Assembly (NCBI GenBank): GCA_033439685.1
Contig: JAUEDM010000006.1
Location: 1,488,001 to 1,552,000 of the forward strand
Direction: 5' to 3'
DNA: 64,000 nt
DNA from: Apodospora peruviana
Lineage: Eukaryota > Ascomycota > Sordariomycetes > Sordariales > Lasiosphaeriaceae
The position numbers were made by a program, and so were the translations under genes. The notes beneath the pieces were generated by a model. The model was not told the DNA's origin, made no database searches, and was given only the letters and a program-made list of their open reading frames with translations. Below are positions 10,260 through 21,503 of this stretch, piece after piece. Position 1 is the stretch's first letter. The number at the start of each line of letters is the position of its first letter.

Positions 10260-11470
10260 CTATTTCTTCTTATCCTTCTTGTTGTCTCCCTCACCTTCTT
10301 TAGTCGCCGCCTCGCCGTTTACCCCGTTCGCCGGCGTGCTGCTCTCCTTCTTCTCGCCATCTTTAGCATTTCCGTTCTCGCCCTCCTTCTTGGCCGCCTC
10401 CTTCTCCTCCTGCTGCTGCCGGTTCTGGATCTTGTTCTCAATCAGATCATGGAATGCGGTGATGGCGCGGATCAGACTGCTGAGATAAATAGCCATGAGC
10501 TGGTCGTTGGTCTTGATGCTCATGGCGTAACTGAGCTCGCCGTCGGCCTTGGTGCCGTTGCCGAGGCCGCCCGACTTGGGCGTCGACAGGTTAGGGAGAA
10601 GATTGAAAACGTCCTGCAGATTGCCGAGGATCGCGTGGTTAACGGGCAGCTTGCCGTCCATTACTTTCTGCAGGTACGCCTGGATGTCGCGGAGCCGCAG
10701 GTGGAGACCCTGGAGGGACTGGAGCTGGTTCGTGATGCGCGTGGACAAGGTGCCGACGGCCACGTCGCGGATGTCGCGCAGGAGGTGCTCAACGCCGATC
10801 TCCTCGGCTTCTTCGGCTTCGATGATAGAGGGCGTGTGGACAAAGGTCTTGGATGTGGTGGTTCCGTCCTAGCAAAGTGAATCAGTTAGCCTATTGGTTT
10901 GTCTGGTTGTCGTTTGGCTGAGTCCGTGGGGGAAACGACATACATCCTTGATCTCCTCCACGGCAAAGTACGCATCTGTCGGGACGCCGGCCTCCTTTGG
11001 CTGGACATCAATAATAACCAGCAACGGGTTTGGCGTGTAGCGCTTGAACAGCTCGTTGATCTCGAGATCCGACGCCCGCAACTTGGGGCCAGAATGGTAC
11101 CATCCTATTAACTTTTCCCGCGCGTTGACCTTCTTGAACATGTCGTTCATCGACTCGACGTAGTTGTGGTCAAGGAACCAGACCGAGGGATCTCTCTCGT
11201 CCTCCTCGAAAGGCACTACAGTTAGAATCCGTGTCAGCTCCAGACCCCTCGTTTTGCTCCTGCCAGAACTGTGTACATACCTGCAAAGCAGTTTGATACG
11301 CGCACATTCTTGCCATCGTTCTGCCCTAATAGCACACCCACCACGCGCTTGCTCTTGGACTTGTTGGCTTCGGTGCGGTTGTAGTGATCGACGACGGACA
11401 GCAGGACCAGCGGCGCGACCGAGACGTTGCGCGTCACCAGCGAGAGCGCTTCTGCGGTTGTGGTCGGCAT
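10260..11470 (-). CDS. rpn8: 26S proteasome regulatory subunit Rpn8 (MPN domain), 3 exons
   Basis: Non-catalytic MPN partner of the Rpn11 deubiquitinase in the proteasome lid. Minus-strand exons are 11470-11281, 11215-10944 and 10868-10260, giving 356 residues. Exon 1 opens MPTTTAEALSLVTRNVSVAP and holds VVGVLLGQNDGKNVRVSNCF. Exon 2 holds VWFLDHNYVESMNDMFKKVN and GWYHSGPKL, where Rpn11 would have JAMM metal ligands; these are absent, as expected for Rpn8. Exon 3 contains the C-terminal helices (LQGLHLRLRDIQAYLQKV) and an acidic Lys/Glu-rich disordered tail ending KDKKK. All splice phases close properly. It is divergent from the I9 inhibitor gene. Confidence 0.97.
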
Positions 11471-12093
11471 GGTGGATGGGAGGTGTAGATGGACTGTCCG
11501 TACCGTCAGGATTCGTGGCGGATGTTGAATTGAGAGAGGTATAATGCGAGCTTGGAGGAAGTTTCTATGGTATGTTGTCGTTTCACGAGATTTCAGCCTT
11601 GGTCGTTGTTGGCCCTGGCAGTCGTCACTGGTTAGCTGCCTCCCTAGTGCTGCAGTCCAGTGGGTTTGGAGGTAGATACCCGATATGGTTAGCTCCTAAT
11701 GAGTTAAACTTTTTGGAGAAGTCCACTTTCGACCTGACATAATCATGTTACCCAAGTTGATTACCTAAGAAAGGAAACGTAATTAGGTACCTACCTAGCT
11801 GCCTCATTCAGAAGTTCGGGCAAAGACCCACCAAAGGGCGGGCTAGGCGCGTGAGTTGGCCTTGAATGCCGTTCGCTTTGACAAGGGACCGCTGGGCGTA
11901 TGTAACGAGGGGAAGTCCTCCACTCTTGATTCTAGGGAAGCCTCCCATCCTCTCCCTACACAAACGATCACATCAGGCCAACCAACCGTCGCTTTTTGGA
12001 CAAAAACATCTTGGAAACAACAGCGATTTTCGATCGAATACATCGATTGCTCGACTATTTACACCCTCAAGCGACCGCATACAAGTCGCAGTC
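11471..12093. promoter_or_regulatory. Divergent region, rpn8 / I9 inhibitor
   Basis: 623 bp between divergent starts. It contains an in-frame upstream ATG at 11866 that opens without a stop into the inhibitor gene (see Findings). Proteasome-element (PACE) consensus was looked for by eye and not found. Confidence 0.4.
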
Positions 12094-12467
12094 ATGAGAC
12101 TCTTCGCATTCTTCCTTGCGGCTCTCAGCCTCCTGATCGCTGGCGTCATCGCCGTCGACATCCAGAAGTCGGTCATCATCACCTACCCAGAGTCGACTCC
12201 TGACTCCGTTTTGGATGCGGCGAAGAAGGCTATCGAGGACGGTGGAGGAATAATCACGCACGAATACCATCTGATCAAGTAAGTGCTCCATCGCCCTACA
12301 CGTGCTGCGTTGGTCCTGTCGAGAACAAGGTGCTGACAATACCACACAGAGGATTCGCGGCCAAGCTCGGCGAAAAGGTTCTCGATGAGGTTTCTGCCTT
12401 GGGCAAGACCTACAATGCGGTGATTGAGGAGGACCAAATCGTGAGCACCTTCCAGTCTGGCAACTGA
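12094..12467 (+). CDS. Small I9-type protease inhibitor with signal peptide, 2 exons
   Basis: Exons are 12094-12278 and 12350-12467, giving 100 residues. MRLFAFFLAALSLLIAGVIA is a classical signal peptide or membrane-insertion segment. The rest (SVIITYPESTPDSVLDAAKK, GGGIITHEYHLIKGFAAKLG, YNAVIEEDQIVSTF) follows the inhibitor I9 / subtilisin-propeptide fold, like yeast Pbi2 but with a targeting signal. It would be expected to inhibit a subtilisin-like protease (vacuolar or secreted) and to act in the secretory route. An in-frame ATG at 11866 would add 76 residues before this start; 12094 is preferred because the signal peptide begins exactly there. Confidence 0.85.
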
Positions 12468-13769
12468 GCGCAGGCGTGTTGCAAGGGCGGTGATTGGAAA
12501 TACCGAACGCACCGCAACACATGGCGGCGAAGGTTTCCATTATAATAGGAGCTGGACACACAGGACGGCTTCATGCGGTACGACATAGACGAAAGCGGTT
12601 GGCGTTTAGATGGGATATCACCGTGCAAGGAATTAATTGGACTTGAATCGAACTTTTAGGCTGATGCTTCGTTCTTGTATTTTACGTCGCATTCGTATAT
12701 TATCAAGATATATACCTATTGTTCAGTAGTCGCCATTCTCGCACCTTTGAATATGACAGAAAGCAATCACCCTATCAAATCGGTGCTCGCTCTCGATTTT
12801 CGCGGACCCACGCCCCAGATTCGCCAAACCTGGGACGATTGTTTAGTTGATTGGGACGTCAATCGAAAAGACGTCCGGCCGTGGGAAGATGAATACGAAA
12901 CAATAAGATACAGTCGTTTCCGGATATCCATTTATTAAGTGTCCAACGATACACTTACTCTATCATAGTGAAAAATTGGATAATCCTTATCCAACTTCTC
13001 TCTGGGGTGTACCGAGTGCAACCCCGAGTTAATGACCTCGATTACAGATAGTCAACCACCTCAAAAACAAGAAGCGGCATCTTCCATTTCCTGATCAGAA
13101 TAAAGGACGGATTCTCCGAAACGTGGAAGCGGCTCCGGTGAGTTATGCAGCCAGAGACCAGCCATTGCCAGCCAAGGTGATGGAGCCCACATGCAAGACA
13201 GTTGTTAGGCCGCGACAGACCCCTGTCTTGGCTGTGCGGTGCATGTTGAATTTCAGGGCTAATTGCTAATCGCTCCACGATAAGGCCAGAGCTTCGTTTG
13301 CATGATGCGCCAGGCACGCGAACGAGTCCCGTCACTGGCCATAATACTCCGTCCAAGGACATATAATGCCTTTCTTGAATCGCAAAACAAATGCGGCGCG
13401 ACGCAACCATGAAACACCAGCGGCCCGTGTGAGAGCCTAGAACTACCATACGGATAATACTCCAGCATTCATCCCAACCTTTTATTTTTGCGTTTAATAG
13501 CGTTACATGTTACATAACTATACACCTCCATCTCACCTTCTTCCATCCGCTCCTTCTCCCGACTACCGTGACATCTTTCAAAACTCCTACCTCACACCAA
13601 CAACTAAGGTACTTGTCAAGAACCAAGTTCGACCCACCACCTGACATAGTACCTACCGTAGTCACCCGACTTTCCACTTTGAAAAGTACTCCAAATTCGA
13701 TGCTCATTACGCCCTTTCGAGCCCAACCTGCAGTCACAGCCCCTGCCGGGCCAGAGGCAGCATCTCGAC
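12468..13769. other. Intergenic, upstream of hook
   Basis: 1.3 kb in tandem orientation. The last ~270 bp (13500-13769) are C/T/A-rich, as in fungal leaders. A 60-codon frame at 12754-12938 starting MTESNHPIKSVLALDFRGPT has no splice or domain support. Nothing else was seen. Confidence 0.4.
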
Positions 13770-16240
13770 ATGTCGCAGTACTCGCTCCTTACGCAGTCTG
13801 CGCTGCTGAAATGGGTCAATACATTCGAGACGCAGCGAAGGGCGGAGAAGCTGGAGGACCTGCAAGATGGCGTTATTCTGGGCCAGATCCTCGAGCAGAT
13901 GCTGGCGCCCGAGTTCCAGAGCTCTAGCCTCATTCAGGCACCTTCAACATGGGAGGAGAATAAGCAGAATCTCGAGACTGTCTACCGCGGCCTAGCTAGG
14001 TTTCTACGCACCGACAACCCTCTTCTTGCGCCGTCGCCGTCCGAGTTCCGAGCCATCGCAGAGAACCCTGACGACAACGCCCTCTGCGAGTTTCTCTCCG
14101 CATTCCTGACCGCCGCTTGTCTCGGAAGCCTCTCCCGGAGCTACATCCCCAAAGTCATGACCCTCGACAAAGCCACACAGGGCGAGATTGCAAAGATAAT
14201 AGACCGAAAGAACCGCATGAAGGCGGAAAGGGAATCCAAGGAGAAGGACGATTTCGGCAAACAGGACAGCGGCGGAAAAGACTTTCATATTGCCAGAGAT
14301 CCGGCCCTTATGGAGGAGGAACTCGATCAGATCAAGGACAAGTGCGAGACGCTCAAGAAGCAGAATGCCGATCTTCAGTCTCGGATTGACAAGCTGCTGG
14401 ACACGAGAGAGGCTGTGTTGCACGACCTCAGAGTTGCCCAGGATGAGCTCTCGGCCCAGAAGCGCGCGAAAGGCTCCGATGCGTCAGCAGCTATCAGAGA
14501 TCTGCGGAACGAAATCCGCGACAAGATGGCCGAGATCGACCGACTTGAGGACTTGGTCGAGAAAGAGACGCTACGCTCGACAAGGCTCGAAAAGGAGAAC
14601 GACGCCCTCCGGGCCAAGGCTGAGCGAGTCAAAGACCTGGAGGACAAAGTCCAGGTGCTTGAACACGAGACAAAACACCAGCAACAGCAGATCAAAGGAC
14701 TGGAGAACTACAAAAAGAAGGCCCAAGATCTAACAATTATCCAGCAAAGAAACAGGGTCCTTGACGAACAAATTCAGCAGCTCGAACAGGACATGAAGGA
14801 CTACGAAGACACGAAAGTCTTGAACAAGAAGTTGCAGAAGGAGATCGAGGAGAAGGCGAGGGTTCTGGCCACCAACGAGCAGGAGATCATCTACACACTC
14901 CAATCCAGAAACGTTTTGCAAGACACGATTGAGGAACTGAAGCGGAAGGTTGAGTATCTGGAATCAAGGCGGCAGCTTGACGAGAGCAAGATCGGGGAGC
15001 TCCAGGAACAGGTGCAACTAGGCGGCGGCGCACCCCAGTACGGCCCTGACAGTCCCGGCGCCAACACCGGCAAATTCAATCTGGAGCAGGAGCTGGAGAC
15101 GACAGGCGACCCAGCTGTTGTGGCGCTTCGATTAGAGATCGCGCGACTCAAGACAGAGAATGGCCTGCTACGTAACAATATGGGCGTGGCCTCCGAGAAC
15201 GAGAGGTTGCGATATGATCTCGACAGCACCACTCAGAAGGTGGAGATGTATCGCCTCAAGTGCACAGAAGCAATGGAGAAGTATGCGATAGCCCAAGAGC
15301 AGCTCAATGCCATAACGAACAACATGACAGGAGAAAGGTTTGTCTCCATCATTTCAGTCCGCCCTAAGGGAGTTTTGCTTACGGAATATTCTAGGGACTC
15401 GGTCTTCATAAACATGCGTAAGGATCTGCTCGAGGCTACTCGAGAGCTTGAGGCGAACAAGAAGCGGGTTCAGGAGCTCGAGACGGCCGCTGCTGACAGG
15501 GAGCGTGAGCTGCTCCACGTCAAGACCGATCTGAACGTCATTGGAGAGGAACAGTCGTCAGCCCTCGCCGCGCTCAAGTCCTCGGACGAACTAATATCGG
15601 AATCGCTCAAGAACGAGCTTGACGCGAACCGTAAACAGCTTGCGCAGAGGGCGCTCGAGCTTGAGGGACTGAAGGAGCAGCTCATGGATGCCTTAGTCTC
15701 CAAGGACAAGATCCGCAAGCAACTCGATGAGACTGTGGCTGTCAACGGGCTGGCTAATACTACTACTACTCCTGTCCCGAGTGCGCCTGAGGAAGTTGCT
15801 GCTGCTACGCCAAAGACGAAGAAGGAGGATGCGGAGAAGATGGAGAAGCTCAAGATTGCTCTTAGGCAGAAGATGGAGGTGAGCTATACACTCCATCCCA
15901 TTGATTTTCTTCTCCCATAATGTTTTCCCGGGCCTCCTTTGCTAACATATTCTTTTTTGCGCGTTGCGTGTAGCAACTCGAAAAAGCCGAACAAGAGAAA
16001 TACGACCTACAACGACGGCTCAAGGTCGTCGAGAGCGGGGGCGCATACGCCGCGCAAAGGGCGGCCAACGACCAGATCATCAAGAGCTTGCAGCGCGAGA
16101 ACGCCATGATCACGACGGCGTGGTACGACCTGACCAGCCGGCTGCAGAGCAACCACGTAGTGCTGCAGCGGAGGCACGACGCGCCCAAGAGCTGGCTGAA
16201 CAAGCAGAGGCAGCTGGTGAACGCTACGCCTCGGAGGTAG
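13770..16240 (+). CDS. hookA: HOOK-family dynein-dynactin endosome adaptor, 3 exons
   Basis: Hook proteins link early endosomes to dynein and dynactin; in Aspergillus this is HookA. Proposed exons are 13770-15337, 15395-15878 and 15974-16240, giving 772 residues. The N-terminal calponin-like Hook domain is at ~1-140 (SALLKWVNTFETQRRAEKLE, LQDGVILGQILEQML, NALCEFLSAFLTAACLG). Long coiled coils run from ~180 to ~660, broken by a short Gly/Pro-rich stretch near residue 415. The C-terminal part carries NTTTTPVPSAPEE and a Q/R-rich tail ending ATPRR. The middle 57-bp intron (GTTTGT...TTCTAG) keeps frame and lacks a stop, so an unspliced 791-residue product is also possible. The final intron (GTGAGC donor) is clear. 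Confidence 0.9.
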
Positions 16241-18828
16241 GGGCTCGAGAACGCGTAGTAGTTTTCACTCCTTCTGGGCCCCTGCTGCAGCTCCAAGGTT
16301 GCGCATCATTTATGTTGGCAGCCATTGCGTTCTCCTCCGCCGGGAGCAGCTGTTGATACGGTTGAGGGGTTTGCTTTCTTGATTACTTATTTGACGTGGA
16401 GGGTCGCTTTGTGACGAGCATTCTCCTCTCCTCTTTTTTGGCTTTTTTTGAATTAGCGTGGTTAAGTGGTTAGCAGTCAGACGGGCAGGCAGACGGGCAG
16501 GCATTAACATCATATTTCTTACTAGCATGATCCATCATTTACCATACCCCCGATATATCGGCTTATTTCTCTTGTCGCTTTTCTTGGCTGCTTGTTTCTC
16601 TTTTGACCGTATATATTTGACTAGTCCTAGCAATCGTGACACTTCCGGAGGTTGGATCTTGGTGATTTCTGTTCCGTTCGTCAACATCGCGCAGATGTGG
16701 GGCATGGCGAAGGTGTTCACTTTTCTCTCACTGAGAAGCAGTGTGCAATGGATAGGTCCTCGGCTGTCGTCTGGTTAGCTACCTACCTAGGTTTCAAGAT
16801 GAATCAATACCTCTTTATTTTCTTTTTTTGTGACGCTTTTATTCTCTTATGTTCTGGAACCAGGTAACTGACTCGTCCTGCTTCTTCACCGGGATCTTTT
16901 GGCTGTTGTCCTTGCTGTGTTTCTGTTGTGGGTTGACCGGGGACCATCTGATACAGGTTGAGATGATGGCCATTCTTAGGTATGAACGTACCATTAAATC
17001 CTGGGTTGGATTTTTCCCCGATATGTACTTTGTCTCCTGACTCCATCTTCATGTATCTGGCATGTCCGTCTTGTTTACCCTTTGCTACTTTGTTGGTCGA
17101 TACGTCCCCTGGAGGCTCATCTTGACATCGACACGTTCACTCTTGATCCAAGGTTGGAGTTTTAGGTGTACTTATCATAACTCACTACGCCGTGAAGACG
17201 TACGTGGCCATACAAAGATAAGGCGAGGAGTTGTGTGCAACCTCCAATGAGGTTAACAGTCATCCCATATGGAACAAGAGTTGATTAAGCGCAATATCGC
17301 ATCATTTTTTCAACCCTGTTTGGTCCTTGGCCCCCATGGACATATACCTACCCACCTGCCTGTTCGTCTTTTACAGCCAGGAAGACCTTGAATAGTATTT
17401 TCACAAATATTCATACGTATTGACAACGGCGCTCGCAAGAAGTTCTCATGAGTCCTATAGTGAGGAGAATACCGGGCTCTCTATATTTAGACACACACGA
17501 ATGACCCCTTAACCACACTAGCCCCGCCTTTTCTGTTTCGTCTCATAAACGGGTGAACTCACACGTCAAACGATAACTCGAAAAGTACTGAAGATTCTAG
17601 ATACCTTGGTATACTCGGAGTTCGTAAGAGATAACCCCAGCGCGTGATGTTAAGATGAAAGACTTAGTTGCACCATTGTAATGCCAATTCCAGGACAGAA
17701 GAGCCCCCACGCGTGTTCATTAATGGCCATCTCCAAATAGGCCGACAGGAATCGTCTCAGTATACGGATTACATATGTCGCGTCGAAACAACCGGTACAC
17801 CAAAGCATTTGCAAATGCCCACCACCAAAAAACAAAGGCGGCATGCTCAGAAGAAGAAACCGAGAACGCACCTCGAGGAATAGATCCTTCAGTAGTGATA
17901 AAAATAGTTTCCTCGAGGCTAATTTTACAATACTCTTTCCCCCATGACTCTTCCGGTCATTCACGGTGGTTAGGGTAGTTGGTTCCCCATAATATCAAAT
18001 CAAACAAAATATGAAAAATATGGAAGAAATAAAGAGACGAAATAAAACAAATATGACGCCCTGCCTGCCTGCCTGCCTGCCTGCCGACCTTCCCAGATAA
18101 AACTCACCACTCCATTCCTGTCCTATTGTCGCCCAAAAATGTCACTAACCTCGTGCAAAACCACTCGGCATTAAACATAAAAGTCAAAAAACATATCGCA
18201 CTGGGGTTTTTCTTTTAGATCCCTTCCCACAAACAAACCAAGCTTTCCTCCTCCCTCCGGCCCGGCCCTTTCGGGGCCACCATTATCCCTGTCTTCCGTG
18301 GTTAAGGTTTGAGAGGACTAGCAACAGAAATAGGCATCTTGCCCCTATTCTTCTCACCCATACCGAACATGTTGGTCAAGACATCAGCGACGGCCGTACT
18401 CAACAAACAAGACCTTATTAGGAGCCACCGGCATCACCTTGGGACTAGTTATAGAGAGATTATACACGTTCTCCCCCAACTAGCCGACACAGAGTGACGC
18501 ACATGCTTTTCCTAATGATCATGTATGTTGCGACAGTCAACGCCAGAGCCTACTGAATAATGGGCCTCCAACCGAGGTAATAAGTGCCCCTTGCGACGGG
18601 CATGATGCGAAAAAAAGGGTATATCCAGGGTCCGAATTACCAGGATGCTTCCCGGCCCAAATACAAACAAAAGTGGAAATGATCAATGCTGCGTCGCAAA
18701 CAGATGATATGGGGAAGGGTTAAGCCGGACAAGCTGCCAACCACGATATGTTGGCAGAGATGCTGATGCGACTGGCCAACGGACACACAGCGAGCGAGAC
18801 ATGAAGGTATCTAAGAAAGAGAAGAATC
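16241..18828. other. Convergent intergenic region, hook / LIM-binding gene
   Basis: 2.6 kb between two 3' ends. It includes a CCTG tetranucleotide repeat at 18059-18085 (about six units) and A/T-rich runs near 17990-18050. Short open frames on both strands have no domain or splice support. I see no gene here; 3' UTRs and spacer are likely. Confidence 0.4.
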
Positions 18829-20488
18829 TCATGCAGGGTTACCCTTCAGCCGTTTCGGCATCCTCGGCGATGCCTTCACTTTCGATACACCGTTTAGTTG
18901 CGGAGTCCCGGCAGCCTGTGGCGTCGGAGCTGATGCTGGAGCATCTTCCTCCTTTACCGCCGAGGCTCTTCTTCTCTTGTTGTTCTGAGAGGGTGATGTA
19001 TTTGCACTTGGGCCGCTCGAGTTGGTTCCCTGTTGGCTGGCCTGGAGCTGCATGCCTGGTGCCTGCATTTGTCCCGGAGCAGGGCTGCCGCCGATATGGG
19101 GAGATCCGGGAAGCATCTGGTTCGCCATTGCCGGACTGGTTCCCATTGGGAACTGCCCGAACCCAGGAGTCCTCGGGGCACCTTGAGGCATTGCCGGGCC
19201 ATTGATGGCTGGCCCAAGATTGATCTGTTGGGCCACATACTGGTTAAGTGCCACGTATGGATCAAGCCCTCGAACTCCTGAATGTTGATGGTAGAAATTG
19301 AAAAGTGGGTTCATCTGGCCCAGGATCTCGACGATCTGAAACGAGTGTGTTAGTGCCATTGGTTAGCTATACGGCACCGGTGACTTGCGTACCTCGAGAA
19401 ACTGAAATACCGCTTCAGTGATTCCCATGCCCGCTTTCACGGCGGAGGGCTGAAGATCGAAATCAGGTGGTGGGCCTGGAGGGGACTTCATTGGCCTGGC
19501 TTTGCCTTTTTTGCTCATCTCAGGAGACTGTTTGTTGTCTTGCTGGTTGAGGTTCTTCCACTCCTTGACCCAATTGTGCGCGGGTCTGGCAGCCTGGATA
19601 ACATCTTTCCGAGAGATATACTCTTCATGATCGGTTGTTATGAACTCGAAGAGCTCAAACTTCTGTTCATGATCGAATTGGGCGCGAAGCGTTCCGTTCG
19701 CCACCAACTGTTACGTTCCCATTATTAGTGTCATCTTACACATGGGGAGATAGGAGACAAACGTACATGTGAGCCGGTATCAAACCAATAGACTATACTC
19801 GCTTTGCTATTCTCGATCCAGTGGCAATCGCCTGGCAACGGACGATCCGTAATTCCCTTGTCCATGATCAGTTGCATTGATCTGACGCCGCTATCAAAAT
19901 GCGTGTGGAAGTATCGGGCCAAAGCAGGCTGGGCGATTTCATATTGCTTCTCCTGTGGTTGTTCGTCTTCTCGACCTTTTATGAGGATCGAGTGTCTGAA
20001 GATACCCTTCTCAGAGAAGAAGAGCTGGACGAATTTATTCCAGTATCCTAGGTCATCCTTGCCCTCAGATCCCTGTATAACGGTGGAGTCAGCTAGTGTG
20101 AACGGTTACATGCGGGGGGATGGAACGCACGGGATATCCACTAAGGTGCTCGGCGAATTGCACCAGCTTGAGTATACACATTCCCTTCAGATTCACGACC
20201 GGATCGCGCTTCTGTTGCTGCTGCTGCTGCATAAGTGCGACACCTACTGCTTGCTGCGCTGCCTGCTGCTGTGCGTGTGCTAGCTGAGCTGCCTGATGTT
20301 GGGCTACGGTCGTCTGAGGGGTCTGAGGAGGAGCTTGGGGCTGTTGTTGAGGATTCGGTTGTGGTGTTGGGTTCTGAGTTGGTGCTTGAGGTTGCGCCGG
20401 ACCATTCGCTCCAGGACCACTTTGCCCCTGTCCTGGACCCTGTTGCGGCTGAGGTTGCGGTGTCTGCTGCTGCTGTTGACCTGCTTGT

Positions 20489-20520
<32 letters not shown>

Positions 20521-21503
20521 TTGCTGCTGCTGCGCCTGCTGCTGGGCTTGTTGTTGGGCTACTTGTGCCGCCTGCTGCTGTTGATGTTGCTGCTGGGCTT
20601 GTTGCTGCTGTTGCTGCCCCTGCCCCTGTTGCGCTTGGGCCTGTTGAGCTGCCTGAGCCGCCTGGACGTGACTGTTGTGATTCTGCATGGCGGCAAGTTG
20701 CTGCGCCTGCTGGTAATTCAGTTGTTGTTGCGGATTCATTTGGTGTTGGTTAGGGTTGTTCGCCTGCTGATTCATTTGGTTTATATGCTGTTGCTGCATC
20801 GCGAGCTGTTGGACCATCGCCGGCTGCTATCATGTTAGCAGATGCTCCCGAGATGCACAGGGAAGCCACAGCATTGGAAATCCAGGTATCTTACGCTCAT
20901 GCCCGGGTTTTGGATCTGTAGCTGGTGGAGGTGAGCAGGCATCATCGGTCCCCTTCTTAGCTGTTGCGCATACTGGGCCTGACCGATTGGGAGGCCCATA
21001 GGTAGCCCGCCCATGTTTTGCATCGCCGCTTGTTGTGCCATCAGTGCCTGTCTAGCCTGCTGCTGTTGCTGTAATTGTTGCAGCCGCTGATGCTGCTGCA
21101 TCTGGTGCATGTTCTGGTTTCCCACTGCCATCACTAAAAAATTAGCCCAGGTAATTTTTACCTAAAACTCTACCGGCAAGAACAAAGGGTACATACTCCC
21201 CATAGGGTTCATGTGCTGCTGTTGGAACATTTGTGCCTGCGCTGGGTTCAGGTGCTGCATGGCGTGAGCGTTTGGGTTGCCGGCACCGGGTGGCATGCCA
21301 CCCATGAGAGCCGCTGGATTCATTTGTGGTCCGGGGCCCGACACTCCCATGTGAACCAGCTGATGCGGTAGGCCGCCGGGCGTTGCGCCGGGCTGACTTG
21401 GGTTGTGAGCCATGGGGTGGCCCGGAGGCGCACCTGGGTGTTGTTGCATCCCGCCGGGATGCGGCGTAAAGGACGGTCCAATGGGTCCAATGCTTGCCAT
21501 CAT
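18829..21503 (-). CDS. ptaB: LIM-domain-binding transcription cofactor (PtaB/Mfg1/LDB1-like), 6 exons
   Basis: Scaffold cofactor with the LIM_bind core. In Aspergillus PtaB and yeast Mfg1 it partners the LisH protein SomA/Flo8 to control adhesion and development. Minus-strand exons are 21503-21197, 21133-20895, 20826-20131, 20072-19767, 19707-19393 and 19335-18829, giving 789 residues. Every junction keeps frame. The first ~400 residues are P/G/M- then Q-rich with a long polyQ tract. The conserved core follows (RDPVVNLKGMCILKLVQFAE, GYWNKFVQLFFSEKGIFRHS, YFHTHFDSGVRSMQLIMDKG, FELFEFITTDHEEYISRKDV). The C-terminus is Ser/Pro-rich with basic NLS-like patches (NNKRRRASA, MPKRLKG). Confidence 0.9.
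20460..20620 (-). repeat. Polyglutamine (CAG/CAA) coding tract in ptaB
   Basis: Dense CTG/TTG triplets on the plus strand, read as CAG/CAA on the coding strand. They give a run of about 16 uninterrupted Gln with flanking Q-A-Q repeats in exon 3. Mixed CAG/CAA use tends to slow slippage, but the tract could still vary in length between strains. Confidence 0.85.

Noticed and set aside
12754..12938. 60-codon frame MTESNHPIKSVLALDFRGPT...
   Set aside because: Short, no domain and no splice context; probably chance.
20296..20838. Leu-rich frame antisense to ptaB
   Set aside because: Antisense reading of CAG/CAA codons yields Leu runs; no independent support.
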